Origin: Mycobacterium adipatum
GTDB lineage: Bacteria > Actinomycetota > Actinomycetes > Mycobacteriales > Mycobacteriaceae
DNA: 64,000 bases
Reading direction: 5' to 3'
Assembly: GCF_001644575.1 (NCBI RefSeq)
Contig: NZ_CP015596.1
Coordinates: forward strand, 2,294,001 to 2,358,000
Below the pieces are notes generated by a model that searched no databases, was not told where the DNA came from, and was given only the letters and a program-made list of their open reading frames with translations. Each line of letters starts with the position of its first letter. The stretch's first letter is position 1. Both the position numbers and the translations under genes were made by a program. Below are positions 18,033 through 25,571 of this stretch, one piece after another.

Positions 18033-19171
18033 GATGCCGCCAACAGGGTGCGGGCCAGCAGGATGCGTTGCATCTCGATACTGCCGGAGGACACCGTCGA
18101 GGGCTGTGAGTAGCGCCAGTGGTCCTCCACCTCGGCGGTGAAGATCCGCGAAACCCCTTCGGGCAGTGCGGCGATGATCTCCATCAGCACCTCGGCGCTG
18201 TCCTGGTCGAGCCGGGTGACCGCAATGCGGTATGCCGCCGAATCGGTCGGGCGCACCTGCCCCTCGGCCTGCAGCGCGACCAGGCGGTAGGCCATCAGCC
18301 GGGCGCGCCGGCAGTGGGTGAGCATCCGGGCCCACCGGCCGCGCAACTCCTCGGGCAGGTCGGACCAGTACTCGCCGAGGGCTTCCGGGGCGAGTTGTAG
18401 CAGCCGCTCGCAGCGCGCGTAGCGGGCGATGCCGACCCGCTCGAACGCGAGCACGCTCTGCACCACCGTCCAGCCGTCGTCGACGGTGCCGAGCACATCG
18501 GCGTCGGTGACCCGCAGGTCGTCGAAGAACACCTCGTTGAGGTGGTGCGGGCCCATCATGGTCTGGATGGGGCGCACGGTGATCGCCGGATCCGACATGG
18601 GCACCAGGAAGATCGTCAGGCCTCTTTGCTTCTTGTCGTGCCTGGAGGTCCGGGCCAGCAGGAAGCACCACTGCGCCATCGTCGCGTAGGACGTCCAGAT
18701 CTTCTGTCCGTTGATCACCCAGCCGTTTCCGTCGCGCACCGCCGAGGTCCGCAGCGATGCCAGGTCCGAACCCGCCTCCGGCTCGGAGAACCCCTGGCAC
18801 CAGATCACGTCGCCGGCCGCGATCGGTGGCAGGTGTCGGGCCTGCTGCTCCGCGGTGCCGTGGCGCATGATGATCGGGCCGACCCAGTTGACGCCCATGT
18901 ACTGCGCGCCGCGGGGTTCGTGGTGCGCCCACATCTCCTCGCGTACCACGGTCTGTTCCCACGGGGATGCGGCCTGTCCGCCGAATTCGGTGGGCCAGGA
19001 CATGCACAGCAGCCCGCGCTCGGCGAGCAGCCGGCAGAAGGCCTGGGCCACCTCGAGATCATCCGGATTGTCGGTGAAGGCGCCCAGATAGTCCTCGGCG
19101 ATATGCGCTTTCACCAGACTGCGCAACTCCCTGCGCAGTGCGGCGGCGTCCGGCCCCATGTCGAAGTCCAC
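18029..19171 (-). CDS. Acyl-CoA dehydrogenase, long subunit (FadE type)
   Basis: A 380-residue acyl-CoA dehydrogenase, first gene of the operon. It has WCQGFSEPEAGSDLASLRT, VINGQKIWTSYA and a C-terminal SSGSIEMQRILLARTL. As in its paralogue, the MCAD catalytic-Glu position is not Glu (Ser), pointing to an alternative base. I take GTG 19171 (VDFDMGPDAAALRREL); ATG 19159 also fits, while TTG 19189 would lie inside the palindrome upstream. The operon is likely controlled by the divergent GntR regulator. Confidence 0.85.
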   Translation of the reverse strand: MDFDMGPDAAALRRELRSLVKAHIAEDYLGAFTDNPDDLEVAQAFCRLLAERGLLCMSWPTEFGGQAASPWEQTVVREEMWAHHEPRGAQYMGVNWVGPIIMRHGTAEQQARHLPPIAAGDVIWCQGFSEPEAGSDLASLRTSAVRDGNGWVINGQKIWTSYATMAQWCFLLARTSRHDKKQRGLTIFLVPMSDPAITVRPIQTMMGPHHLNEVFFDDLRVTDADVLGTVDDGWTVVQSVLAFERVGIARYARCERLLQLAPEALGEYWSDLPEELRGRWARMLTHCRRARLMAYRLVALQAEGQVRPTDSAAYRIAVTRLDQDSAEVLMEIIAALPEGVSRIFTAEVEDHWRYSQPSTVSSGSIEMQRILLARTLLAAS

Positions 19172-19185
19172 GTTCGCGATCGTAG

Positions 19186-19205
19186 GCAATCCTTATAAGG
19201 ATTGC
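19186..19205. promoter_or_regulatory. 20-bp perfect palindrome, likely GntR operator
   Basis: The sequence GCAATCCTTA followed by TAAGGATTGC is a perfect 20-base palindrome in the 48 bases between the divergent FadE operon and the GntR-family gene. It is AT-rich against a GC-rich background and overlaps both probable promoters. A single site could repress both directions. Binding by the adjacent regulator is inferred from position and symmetry. Confidence 0.75.
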
Positions 19206-19219
19206 TAGTATTGTTTTCC

Positions 19220-19987
19220 ATGCGCACCCCGCAACACCGCATCGCCGAGACCGTCGCGAGTGAGCTGCGGGACCGGATCCTGGCCGGCGCCGACCGGTTG
19301 CCGACCCAGGACCAGCTGGTCACCGAGTTCGGTGTCAGCTATCCGTCGGTGCGTGAGGCGCTGCGCATCCTGGAGACCGAGGGGTTGGTGACGGTGCGCC
19401 GCGGCAGCGTCGGCGGCGCCGAAGTGCACCGGCCCGACGAATCGTCGGCGGCCTACCATCTCGGTCTGGCGCTGCAGGGGTCTGCCGTGTCGCTCGGTGA
19501 TCTGGCGGCCGGGCTGCAGCTGCTCGAACCGCTGTGTGTGGCCGAGGTGGCACGTCGTGCGGATCGGCTCAAGACGGTGGTGCCGGTCCTCACCCGCAAT
19601 GTCGACGCATCCGCGCAGGCCGTCGCCGATGGCGCCGCCTTCACCCGCATCGCACGTGAATTCCATGATCTGGTCGTCGAATACACCCCGAATGCCACCG
19701 TGCGGTACGTGGTGGGCAGCCTGGTCGCGCTGTGGTCGGCGCAGGAGGAGAAGTGGGCCGACTATGTCGTCACGCGCGGCGAGTACCCGTCACCGGCGCA
19801 GGCGCGCGGCGCCGTGCGCACCCACCGCAGGCTGGTCGACGTGATCGCGGCGGGTAACGCATCCGAGGCTGAACGCGTCGCGCGCAAGCACCTGGCCGCC
19901 ACCCAGGCCGTGCTGCTCGAACGCTTCACCGATGACGTCGTCCGGGCGGCGCGTGGCGCAAAACCACACGGACGCCGCACCTGCTGA
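19220..19987 (+). CDS. GntR-family (FCD-type) transcriptional regulator
   Basis: A 255-residue regulator. The N-terminal winged helix (about 5-75) shows LPTQDQLVTEFGVSYPSVREA and LRILETEGLVTVRRG; the rest is an all-helical FCD-like effector domain with possible metal/ligand residues (AREFHDLVVEYTPN; RTHRRLVDVI). ATG 19220 is used; the frame is open upstream through the palindrome. It is divergent from the FadE operon and 14 bases ahead of the SDR gene. It probably responds to an acyl-CoA or acid from the FadE pathway. Confidence 0.87.
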   Translation: MRTPQHRIAETVASELRDRILAGADRLPTQDQLVTEFGVSYPSVREALRILETEGLVTVRRGSVGGAEVHRPDESSAAYHLGLALQGSAVSLGDLAAGLQLLEPLCVAEVARRADRLKTVVPVLTRNVDASAQAVADGAAFTRIAREFHDLVVEYTPNATVRYVVGSLVALWSAQEEKWADYVVTRGEYPSPAQARGAVRTHRRLVDVIAAGNASEAERVARKHLAATQAVLLERFTDDVVRAARGAKPHGRRTC

Positions 19988-20001
19988 CCTAGGTTCTGCC
20001 C

Positions 20002-20688
20002 ATGGCAGCAGTGGTGGTCACCGGGGCGGCATCGGGTATCGGTCGGGCCAGCGCGCAGGCGCTGGTCGCCGACGGGCGGCAAGTCGTCTTATGGGATCTC
20101 GCGCCCGAGGTCACCGCGGTGGCCGCCGATCTGGGGATGCCCGGTGCCGTCGTCGACGTCACGGACACCGCGGCGACGGCGGCGGCGATCCAGAGGCTCG
20201 ACGGGGTCGACGGCCTGGTGCATGCCGCGGGTCGGGTGATCCCGGAACCGGTGGGCGCCTACACCGTGGAATCCTGGGATGCGGTGCTCGATGTGAACCT
20301 GCGTGCGCAGGCGATGCTGGTGCAGCAGCTGTTGCCGCAACTGGAGGCCAGCGCCCGTGCCGGTGGTACGCCCGCGGTCGTCGGCATCTCGAGTATCGAA
20401 GGGCTGACGGCCAATCCGTTCATCCCGGCCTACTGCGCGTCCAAGGCCGGGCTGCTCGGACTGACCCGGTCGATGGCCGCTCAGCTCGGCCCGTCCGGCA
20501 TCCGCATCAACGCCGTGTGCCGAGGCTTCATCCGCACCCCGATGCTGCAGATCGCGCTGGACGTCGACGAGGTCCGCGAGAGTTTCGTGGCTGCCGCACC
20601 GCTGGGCCGTATCGGCGACCCCGAGGAGGTGGCCGCGGCGGTGGCGTTCCTGATGTCACCGAAGGCGTCGTTCATCACCGGCACCTAA
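20002..20688 (+). CDS. SDR oxidoreductase truncated by a premature stop
   Basis: A 228-residue short-chain dehydrogenase with the NAD(P) site TGAASGIGRAS, catalytic Ser (GISSIEG) and YCASK (Tyr/Lys). The frame stops at TAA 20686-20688 directly after SFITGT. Reading on in frame gives LVVDGGVTSRHA and a TGA at 20725-20727, the normal SDR C-terminus (usually ITGTQ-LVVDGG). One C-to-T change of a Gln codon would explain this. The missing tail forms part of the subunit interface in most SDRs, so activity may be lost. Lies 14 bases after the GntR gene. Confidence 0.85.
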   Translation: MAAVVVTGAASGIGRASAQALVADGRQVVLWDLAPEVTAVAADLGMPGAVVDVTDTAATAAAIQRLDGVDGLVHAAGRVIPEPVGAYTVESWDAVLDVNLRAQAMLVQQLLPQLEASARAGGTPAVVGISSIEGLTANPFIPAYCASKAGLLGLTRSMAAQLGPSGIRINAVCRGFIRTPMLQIALDVDEVRESFVAAAPLGRIGDPEEVAAAVAFLMSPKASFITGT

Positions 20689-20717
20689 CTGGTGGTCGAC
20701 GGGGGAGTGACCAGCCG

Positions 20718-21296
20718 TCACGCCTGAGGCAGGTCGAGAATCCGGCGGGTGACCTTGAGGATCTGAGTGCGCAGGGTGTCATCGTCGACATCGGTGACCA
20801 GCGGGTGCATCACCGCCGCGCTGAGCGCGCCGGACATGACCGCCGCATTGACCCGGGCTTCGACACCGACGCCGCCGCCGAGCAGCACCTGGTATAGCCG
20901 TTCGATGAATCGCGCGAAGGGTTGGTGCTCGGCCAGCAGGCGCACCACCACCGGGTCGAACTGCAGGACCCCGGTGAGCTGGCGGCGGCTGACCGCCATG
21001 TCGACGACACGGTTGAGCAGCACGTCGCGGGCGGTCACCTGGTCGGGCTCTTCCTCGGCGGCGTCCAGGGCGTCCTGCAGCGCGGCGAGCTCGGTCTCGG
21101 CGACCGCGATCACGACGTCGTCCTTGCTCTTGAATTGGTGGTAGACAGCGGCTTTCGTGACTCCGATGGCATCGGCGATCATCTGCAGGGAGGTGCCGCT
21201 GACACCGTGCGCGCCGAACAGGTCCAGGGCGGCGGTGATGACGCGGGTCTGTGCGGCGCTGTAGGCGGTCGGCGTCAGTCTGCCCTCGGTGCTCAC
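20718..21296 (-). CDS. TetR-family transcriptional regulator
   Basis: A 192-residue TetR regulator with the N-terminal helix-turn-helix LQMIADAIGVTKAAVYHQF (about 38-56) and a divergent all-helical C-terminal ligand domain. GTG start at 21296. It is convergent with the truncated SDR, overlapping its extended reading by ten bases, and divergent from the secreted-protein gene. A run of GGTCGGC-like repeats lies just upstream of its start (about 21309-21330) and may hold its own operator. Target unknown. Confidence 0.86.
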   Translation of the reverse strand: MSTEGRLTPTAYSAAQTRVITAALDLFGAHGVSGTSLQMIADAIGVTKAAVYHQFKSKDDVVIAVAETELAALQDALDAAEEEPDQVTARDVLLNRVVDMAVSRRQLTGVLQFDPVVVRLLAEHQPFARFIERLYQVLLGGGVGVEARVNAAVMSGALSAAVMHPLVTDVDDDTLRTQILKVTRRILDLPQA

Positions 21297-21465
21297 GCGG
21301 CCAGCGTAGCCGGTCGGCTAGGTCGGTCGGCGTGGCTTGGGACCGATCGGATGGCGCGGATCACACGGTCGCGTGCGTTTGGTTGGCCCGTGGAAGCGGT
21401 ACTTATTTCGAGTTCAGGTTGCAACGAGGCAACCGCTCGTAGGTGCTCAGAAAGAGGATCGCGTC

Positions 21466-21729
21466 ATGAATGTCAAGAAGTTGATCGCCGGAGCCGCCAT
21501 CGCCGGTGGCCTTTTGGCCGGCCCGATCGCCTTGGCGGGCTCCGCATTCGCCGAACCCGCCCCGATGCCGCCCGTCCCGCCGGCCGGTCCCAGCGTGGGC
21601 ACCGCACCGGCGTGGGCGCCGCCGAAGCCCATGGACCCGGCCTGGGCGCAGGGCAACCCGCAGGTCTGGGATGCCGGCTGGAACCATTGGGGCGTCTGGA
21701 TCAACAACGTGTTCGTTCCCACCTACTGA
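21466..21729 (+). CDS. Small secreted Pro/Trp-rich protein
   Basis: An 87-residue precursor. Residues 1-29 form a Sec signal peptide with a KK start, a hydrophobic core and an AFA cleavage site. The mature 58 residues are Pro-rich then Trp-rich (WAQGNPQVWDAGWNHWGVW) and end VFVPTY. No enzymatic motif and no cysteines. ATG 21466 with AAAGAGGA upstream; the open frame before it has no signal peptide. I know similar small exported proteins only as mycobacterial hypotheticals. Confidence 0.8.
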   Translation: MNVKKLIAGAAIAGGLLAGPIALAGSAFAEPAPMPPVPPAGPSVGTAPAWAPPKPMDPAWAQGNPQVWDAGWNHWGVWINNVFVPTY

Positions 21730-21737
21730 CCGCCGCT

Positions 21738-21786
21738 GCGAGCGCGCGTCCCGCTCAGTGTCACACCGAGCGGGACGCGCGCTCGC
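21738..21786. terminator. 19-bp perfect hairpin between convergent genes
   Basis: Arms 21738-21756 and 21768-21786 pair over 19 bases without mismatch around an 11-base loop. There is no U-run. It starts 8 bases after the secreted-protein stop and its right arm covers the last codons of the DUF1295 gene on the other strand. It most likely terminates transcription from both sides. Confidence 0.75.
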
Positions 21787-22678
21787 GGCTTGGGGGCTTC
21801 TCGCGTTTCGGGGGCCAGGGCACGAACCGCGAGACCCGGTCCACCACATCCTGGTAGGCGGGACGGCGTGCCAAACTGCGTTCTTCCATCATCGGGATAC
21901 TCGCCCCGAGGAACATCGCCAAGATGGCGAGCGCGCCGAGGATCAGCCACCACCAATCAGCCGGCGCCGCCGCAATACCGAAGAGGGCCAGCGCCGACCA
22001 AAAGCTGAACTCCCCGAAGTAGTTCGGGTGCCGCGACCAACTCCACAACCCACGATCCATGGCCGCACCGCTGCGGCGCTCCGCGACGAATCGATGCATC
22101 TGCACATCGGCGACGAGCTCCAGCGCCACCGCGGCCAGCCCCACCACGAAGGCGATCCAGGTCAACCACACCAGTCCTGGACCCGGCCGAGTCACCGCGA
22201 CGTACACCGGCACCATGGCCAGGAAGACCTGCAGTGTCGGGATCAGATGGATGGCCACCAGGTCGGCCAGGATCTCGAAGCGGCCGGCGCGCTGCTTGAA
22301 CATCGGGTAGCGCCAGTCCTCGTGGTGCAGACCCGGGAACGCGTAGACCCAGTTCGCGGTCAACCGGATCGCCCACAACATCACCACGACGGTGATGAGC
22401 CAGACGCGCAGCAGGTCGACATCGGTACTGCGATACCACCAGTAGAACAACAGCAGCGGTGGGATGACGCTCCAATAGGCGTCGTAGAAGCTGGAATTCC
22501 GGTACGCCCGGCTGAAGACGAAGATCGTCACCGTTGCCAGCAGATCGGCGATCAGGGTGTCGAGCCAGAGTCGGTCGGTGCTGGGGCCCAGCCACAGCCA
22601 CGCCACCGCCACCGCGACGGCGACCACGTAGGCCGCGGTCACCACCCCGAGAGAGCGCGACTTGCTGATGGTCGTCAT
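21761..22678 (-). CDS. DUF1295 membrane protein (steroid 5-alpha-reductase-like)
   Basis: A 305-residue protein with about seven hydrophobic helices and the family signature GLWSWSRHPNYFGEF near the C-terminus, where the NADPH-binding part of the reductase/methyltransferase superfamily lies. The family's reaction is not established; sterol or lipid reduction is the usual guess. The tail (WPPKREKPPSRERASRSV) is very basic and partly encoded by the terminator hairpin. Monocistronic by spacing. Confidence 0.82.
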   Translation of the reverse strand: MTTISKSRSLGVVTAAYVVAVAVAVAWLWLGPSTDRLWLDTLIADLLATVTIFVFSRAYRNSSFYDAYWSVIPPLLLFYWWYRSTDVDLLRVWLITVVVMLWAIRLTANWVYAFPGLHHEDWRYPMFKQRAGRFEILADLVAIHLIPTLQVFLAMVPVYVAVTRPGPGLVWLTWIAFVVGLAAVALELVADVQMHRFVAERRSGAAMDRGLWSWSRHPNYFGEFSFWSALALFGIAAAPADWWWLILGALAILAMFLGASIPMMEERSLARRPAYQDVVDRVSRFVPWPPKREKPPSRERASRSV

Positions 22679-22704
22679 CTCCGGAGCTTAGCCAGGCTTG
22701 AGAA

Positions 22705-23007
22705 CTAGTCGCTGGCGGGCAGCGGCTTGGCCTCCTTGATCGCCAACGGGGTGCTGCCGATGCTGAGCGTGCCCGCACCGGCCTTGGTCACCAGGATTTC
22801 CGCACCGCTGTCGTCGACATAGCGCTTGCCCATCAGGTTGCCGTCGGACAATGCGGGATCCAGCGTGAGCCCCGCATCGGGGGTGTCGCCGACCGGGATC
22901 AGCGGCGCGCCGCCGGCGCGCAGGTCGTCGAGGCCCTCGGAGGCGCGCACCACAATGATCTGGGTGTCGCACACCTGGCTCTGCAGGCGGGTGCCGTTCT
23001 TGATCAT
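22705..23007 (-). CDS. Small conserved protein coupled to FadD
   Basis: A 100-residue protein starting MIKNGTRLQSQVCDTQIIVVRA. It has one cysteine and a mostly beta-strand look, without membrane segments or a known domain that I can name. Its ATG overlaps the stop of the acyl-CoA ligase gene (ATGA), so the two are made together; this gene pair also occurs in other mycobacteria as far as I recall. A regulatory or substrate-handling subunit for the ligase is possible but unproven. Confidence 0.7.
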   Translation of the reverse strand: MIKNGTRLQSQVCDTQIIVVRASEGLDDLRAGGAPLIPVGDTPDAGLTLDPALSDGNLMGKRYVDDSGAEILVTKAGAGTLSIGSTPLAIKEAKPLPASD

Positions 23008-24506
23008 GCGGGCTCCTTTGCGTTCAGTTCGCTGACGAGTTCACGGCGCAGCACCTTGCCGGTCGCGTTGGTGGGCAACTCGTCGCGGAAAACCACCCGG
23101 TCCGGGGTGCGGGATCCGCGCAGCTGCGCGCGGACGAAATCCCTGAGTTCCTCCGGTTGCGGTTCGGCACCGGCCGCGGGGACCACGACCGCGACGATGA
23201 TCTGGCCCCACTCCGGGTCCTCGGGGCCCACCACCGCGCAGTCACGCACATCCGGGTGTTCGACGAGCACATCTTCGATCTCGGCGGGCGCGATGTTCTC
23301 GCCGCCGCGGATGATGGTGTCATCGGATCGTCCACCGATGTAGAGGTAGCCGTCCTCGTCGAGGGTGGCCACATCCTTGGTGGGAAACCAGCCGTGGGCG
23401 TCGAGCACCGAACCGATACCGGTGTAGCGGCCGGACACCTGCTCGCCGCGCACGAACAGTTCCCCGGTTTCGCCTGGGCCCAGGACGGTTCCGTCCTCGG
23501 CGCGGATCTGCACCTCGATGCTGGGCACCGGCTGGCCGACCGAGCCGAGCCGCTTGGCGACGGCCTCGTCGTCCGAGCCCAGGGCGACCCGATGATCGTC
23601 GGGGGTGAGCACCGCGATCGTCGAACTCGTCTCGGTGAGGCCGTAGGCGTTGACGAAGCCGACCGCGGGCAGCAGTTCAAGTGCCTTGCGCACCAAGGGA
23701 AGTGCCACCTTGGATCCGCCATAGGCAAGGGTGCGCAGGGTGGGCAGGGCAGCGTTCTGAGCTTCCAACACGGTGACGATGCGATCCAGCATGGTCGGTA
23801 CCACGGTGGCCGAGGTGACGCCCTCGGCCGCGACCAGGCGCACCCACTCACGGGCATCGAACTGGGTCAGGTACACCATCTTTCGCCCGGCATACAGGTT
23901 GGACAGGGCAGCCGAGACCCCGGCGATGTGATAGGGCGGCACGCAGATCAACGCGGCATCATCGGGCTCGGCCGACCCGAACTCCACCGTGCCGGTGATG
24001 TAGCTGGTCAGGTTGTTGTGGGTGAGCTCAACGGCTTTCGGCGCCGATGTGGTGCCCGAGGTGAACAGCACCACGCCGACCGAGTCGGGATCGGGGAACG
24101 CCATGTCCTCCGGTGCTGGGTGCTCGTGGCGGGCCGCAGCGAGGAACTCCGCGGACCCGATCACCCGGAATCCGTCGCCGACGGCGTCGCGGTACTCGTC
24201 GTCGACCACGACCAGCGGATCGGGCAACCGGGAGATGAGGGCGCGCAGTCCGTCGCTGCTCAGCCGGTAGTTCAACGGGGTCACCGGCACACCGGCCCGC
24301 GCCGAGGCGAACAACAGCAGGGGGAGCAGGGCGCCGCCCGCGCCGACATAGGCGACATGCTGGGCGCCCGCGGCGGTGACCACGGCAGCGCCCCCGTCGG
24401 CGAGGGCGCTCAAGTCGCCGGTGGTCAACCTCAGGTCGCCCGATACCACCGCGGTGCGGTCCGGGTCGGTCGAGGATGCCATCTCCAGCAGCAGCGAGAT
24501 ACTCAT
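23004..24506 (-). CDS. Acyl-CoA synthetase (FadD/AMP-binding family)
   Basis: A 500-residue ANL-superfamily ligase. The phosphate loop is LFTSGTTSAPKAVE, followed by the A5-type NAYGLTETSSTI and the hinge/A8 part YIGGRSDDTIIRGGENIAP; the C-terminal catalytic lysine lies in NATGKVLRREL. It activates a carboxylic acid to its CoA ester by way of the acyl-AMP. ATG 24506 overlaps the upstream SDR stop. Third-gene partner of SDR and the 100-residue protein; the promoter lies in 25355-25571. Substrate unknown. Confidence 0.9.
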   Translation of the reverse strand: MSISLLLEMASSTDPDRTAVVSGDLRLTTGDLSALADGGAAVVTAAGAQHVAYVGAGGALLPLLLFASARAGVPVTPLNYRLSSDGLRALISRLPDPLVVVDDEYRDAVGDGFRVIGSAEFLAAARHEHPAPEDMAFPDPDSVGVVLFTSGTTSAPKAVELTHNNLTSYITGTVEFGSAEPDDAALICVPPYHIAGVSAALSNLYAGRKMVYLTQFDAREWVRLVAAEGVTSATVVPTMLDRIVTVLEAQNAALPTLRTLAYGGSKVALPLVRKALELLPAVGFVNAYGLTETSSTIAVLTPDDHRVALGSDDEAVAKRLGSVGQPVPSIEVQIRAEDGTVLGPGETGELFVRGEQVSGRYTGIGSVLDAHGWFPTKDVATLDEDGYLYIGGRSDDTIIRGGENIAPAEIEDVLVEHPDVRDCAVVGPEDPEWGQIIVAVVVPAAGAEPQPEELRDFVRAQLRGSRTPDRVVFRDELPTNATGKVLRRELVSELNAKEPA

Positions 24507-25354
24507 GATTTGTCGTTCATTTTCTTGTCTACGAAGATATCCCAGATGGGGTCGTCGCCACCGCCGTACCGGGACAGGTCGGTGATTCCCGCGGCGGCCA
24601 GGACATCGGCGTCGATGTAGGTCTGGCCGTTGGCGTCCTTGGCCGGTCCGATGAGGATCTGCGTCGCGGCGTCGGCCATGATCTCCGGGCTGCGCGACGA
24701 CGATGCCAGGTGATCGCCGTCGGCGAGGTTCGTCACCGCCGAGGTCGCGATATAGGTCTGCGGCCACAGGCAGCTGAACCCGATACCGGAGTCCTGATAC
24801 TCCTCGGCCCAGCCCAACGAGAGCAGCGTCATGCCGTACTTGGACACCGTGTAGACGGGGTGCGCGCCCAGCCAGTGCGGGTTGAGGTTCAGCGGCGGCG
24901 CCAACGTGATCACGTGGGCGTTCGCAGATTTCCGCAGGTGCGGCAGCGCGGCCTTGGTCAGCAGGAACGTGCCGCGCACATTGATGTCCATCATCAGATC
25001 GAACTTCTTGGCCGCCAGCGCCTCGGTGGGCTCGGTGGCGATGGCGCTGGCGTTGTTGATGACGATGTCGACGCCGCCAAAGGTCTGCACTGCGGTGTCG
25101 ATGGCCCGCTGGACGTCGTCCTCCTTGCGGACATCGCCGACAACGGCCACCGCCTTGGCGCCGACGGCCTCCACATCGGCCACCGCGGTGTGCACGGTTC
25201 CCGGCAGCTTCGGGTGGGGTTCGGCAGTCTTGGCCAACAGCACCACATTGGCGCCCTGCTTGGCGGCGCCTAGGGCGATGGCCAGCCCGATACCGCGGCT
25301 GCCGCCGGACACCACCAGGGTGCGATCGGCAAGCGGACGTTGCTCGCTGGACAT
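24503..25354 (-). CDS. SDR family oxidoreductase (HSDL2-like)
   Basis: A 283-residue short-chain dehydrogenase with GGSRGIGLAIALG cofactor loop, NNASAI, and active-site YTVSKYGM (Tyr-x3-Lys). The features HPKLPGTVHTAVADVE and the NPHWLGAHPVYTVSK region resemble the HSDL2-like subgroup linked to fatty acid metabolism. ATG 25354 is chosen; the open frame extends to 25426 through the operator repeat. First gene of the SDR-FadD-small protein operon and divergent from the mutase genes. Confidence 0.86.
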   Translation of the reverse strand: MSSEQRPLADRTLVVSGGSRGIGLAIALGAAKQGANVVLLAKTAEPHPKLPGTVHTAVADVEAVGAKAVAVVGDVRKEDDVQRAIDTAVQTFGGVDIVINNASAIATEPTEALAAKKFDLMMDINVRGTFLLTKAALPHLRKSANAHVITLAPPLNLNPHWLGAHPVYTVSKYGMTLLSLGWAEEYQDSGIGFSCLWPQTYIATSAVTNLADGDHLASSSRSPEIMADAATQILIGPAKDANGQTYIDADVLAAAGITDLSRYGGGDDPIWDIFVDKKMNDKS

Positions 25355-25393
25355 ACTGACTCCTCGGACGGAAGGGGTCTTGCTACCCCTGAT

Positions 25394-25421
25394 GGTATTG
25401 GCATTCTCATTTTCAGCAAGT
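25394..25421. repeat. 28-bp direct repeat, copy 1 (operator-like)
   Basis: Begins GGTATTGGCATTCTCATTTT and is repeated at 25534-25561 with one mismatch (C for G at base 21). This copy lies about 40 bases upstream of the SDR start. It contains the ATTCTC half-site shared with other promoters of the region. Both copies point the same way although the genes they precede diverge. Confidence 0.8.
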
Positions 25422-25533
25422 GTCATAATCGCTCATGTGCTGGGATGACGTGCCGCCGGGGTGCTGTCGGGGCGTGGCCGATACGGGCTTGCGGGCGGCT
25501 GGCAGGCCGTCACGGTGCATGTTTTCAGCCAGC
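25422..25533. other. Divergent promoter spacer between SDR and mutase operons
   Basis: 112 bases between the two direct-repeat copies; no gene or stable hairpin that I can see. Together with the repeats this 217-base interval must hold the promoters for both operons. No B12-riboswitch-like element is recognisable. The spacing leaves open that a short segment was duplicated or inserted between once-adjacent repeats. Confidence 0.5.
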
Positions 25534-25561
25534 GGTATTGGCATTCTCATTTTGAGCAAGT
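25534..25561. repeat. 28-bp direct repeat, copy 2 (operator-like)
   Basis: Second copy of the GGTATTGGCATTCTCATTTT element, ending 10 bases before the mutase large-subunit ATG. Such a position would let a bound regulator block transcription or initiation. Identical to copy 1 at 27 of 28 bases. Confidence 0.8.
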
Positions 25562-25571
25562 ACGTTATCCA

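Noticed and set aside
17112..19007. Single 631-codon minus-strand protein
   Set aside because: Its first half is an out-of-frame reading of the 380-residue FadE; only the last 306 residues are FadE-like, starting at GTG 18032.
21309..21330. Repeated GGTCGGC motifs as a firm TetR operator
   Set aside because: They are short direct repeats without dyad symmetry, so I mention them only as a possibility in the TetR entry.
25355..25571. Cobalamin riboswitch upstream of the B12 mutase
   Set aside because: The leader is short and shows only the direct repeats; no B12-box-like or multi-stem structure is visible.
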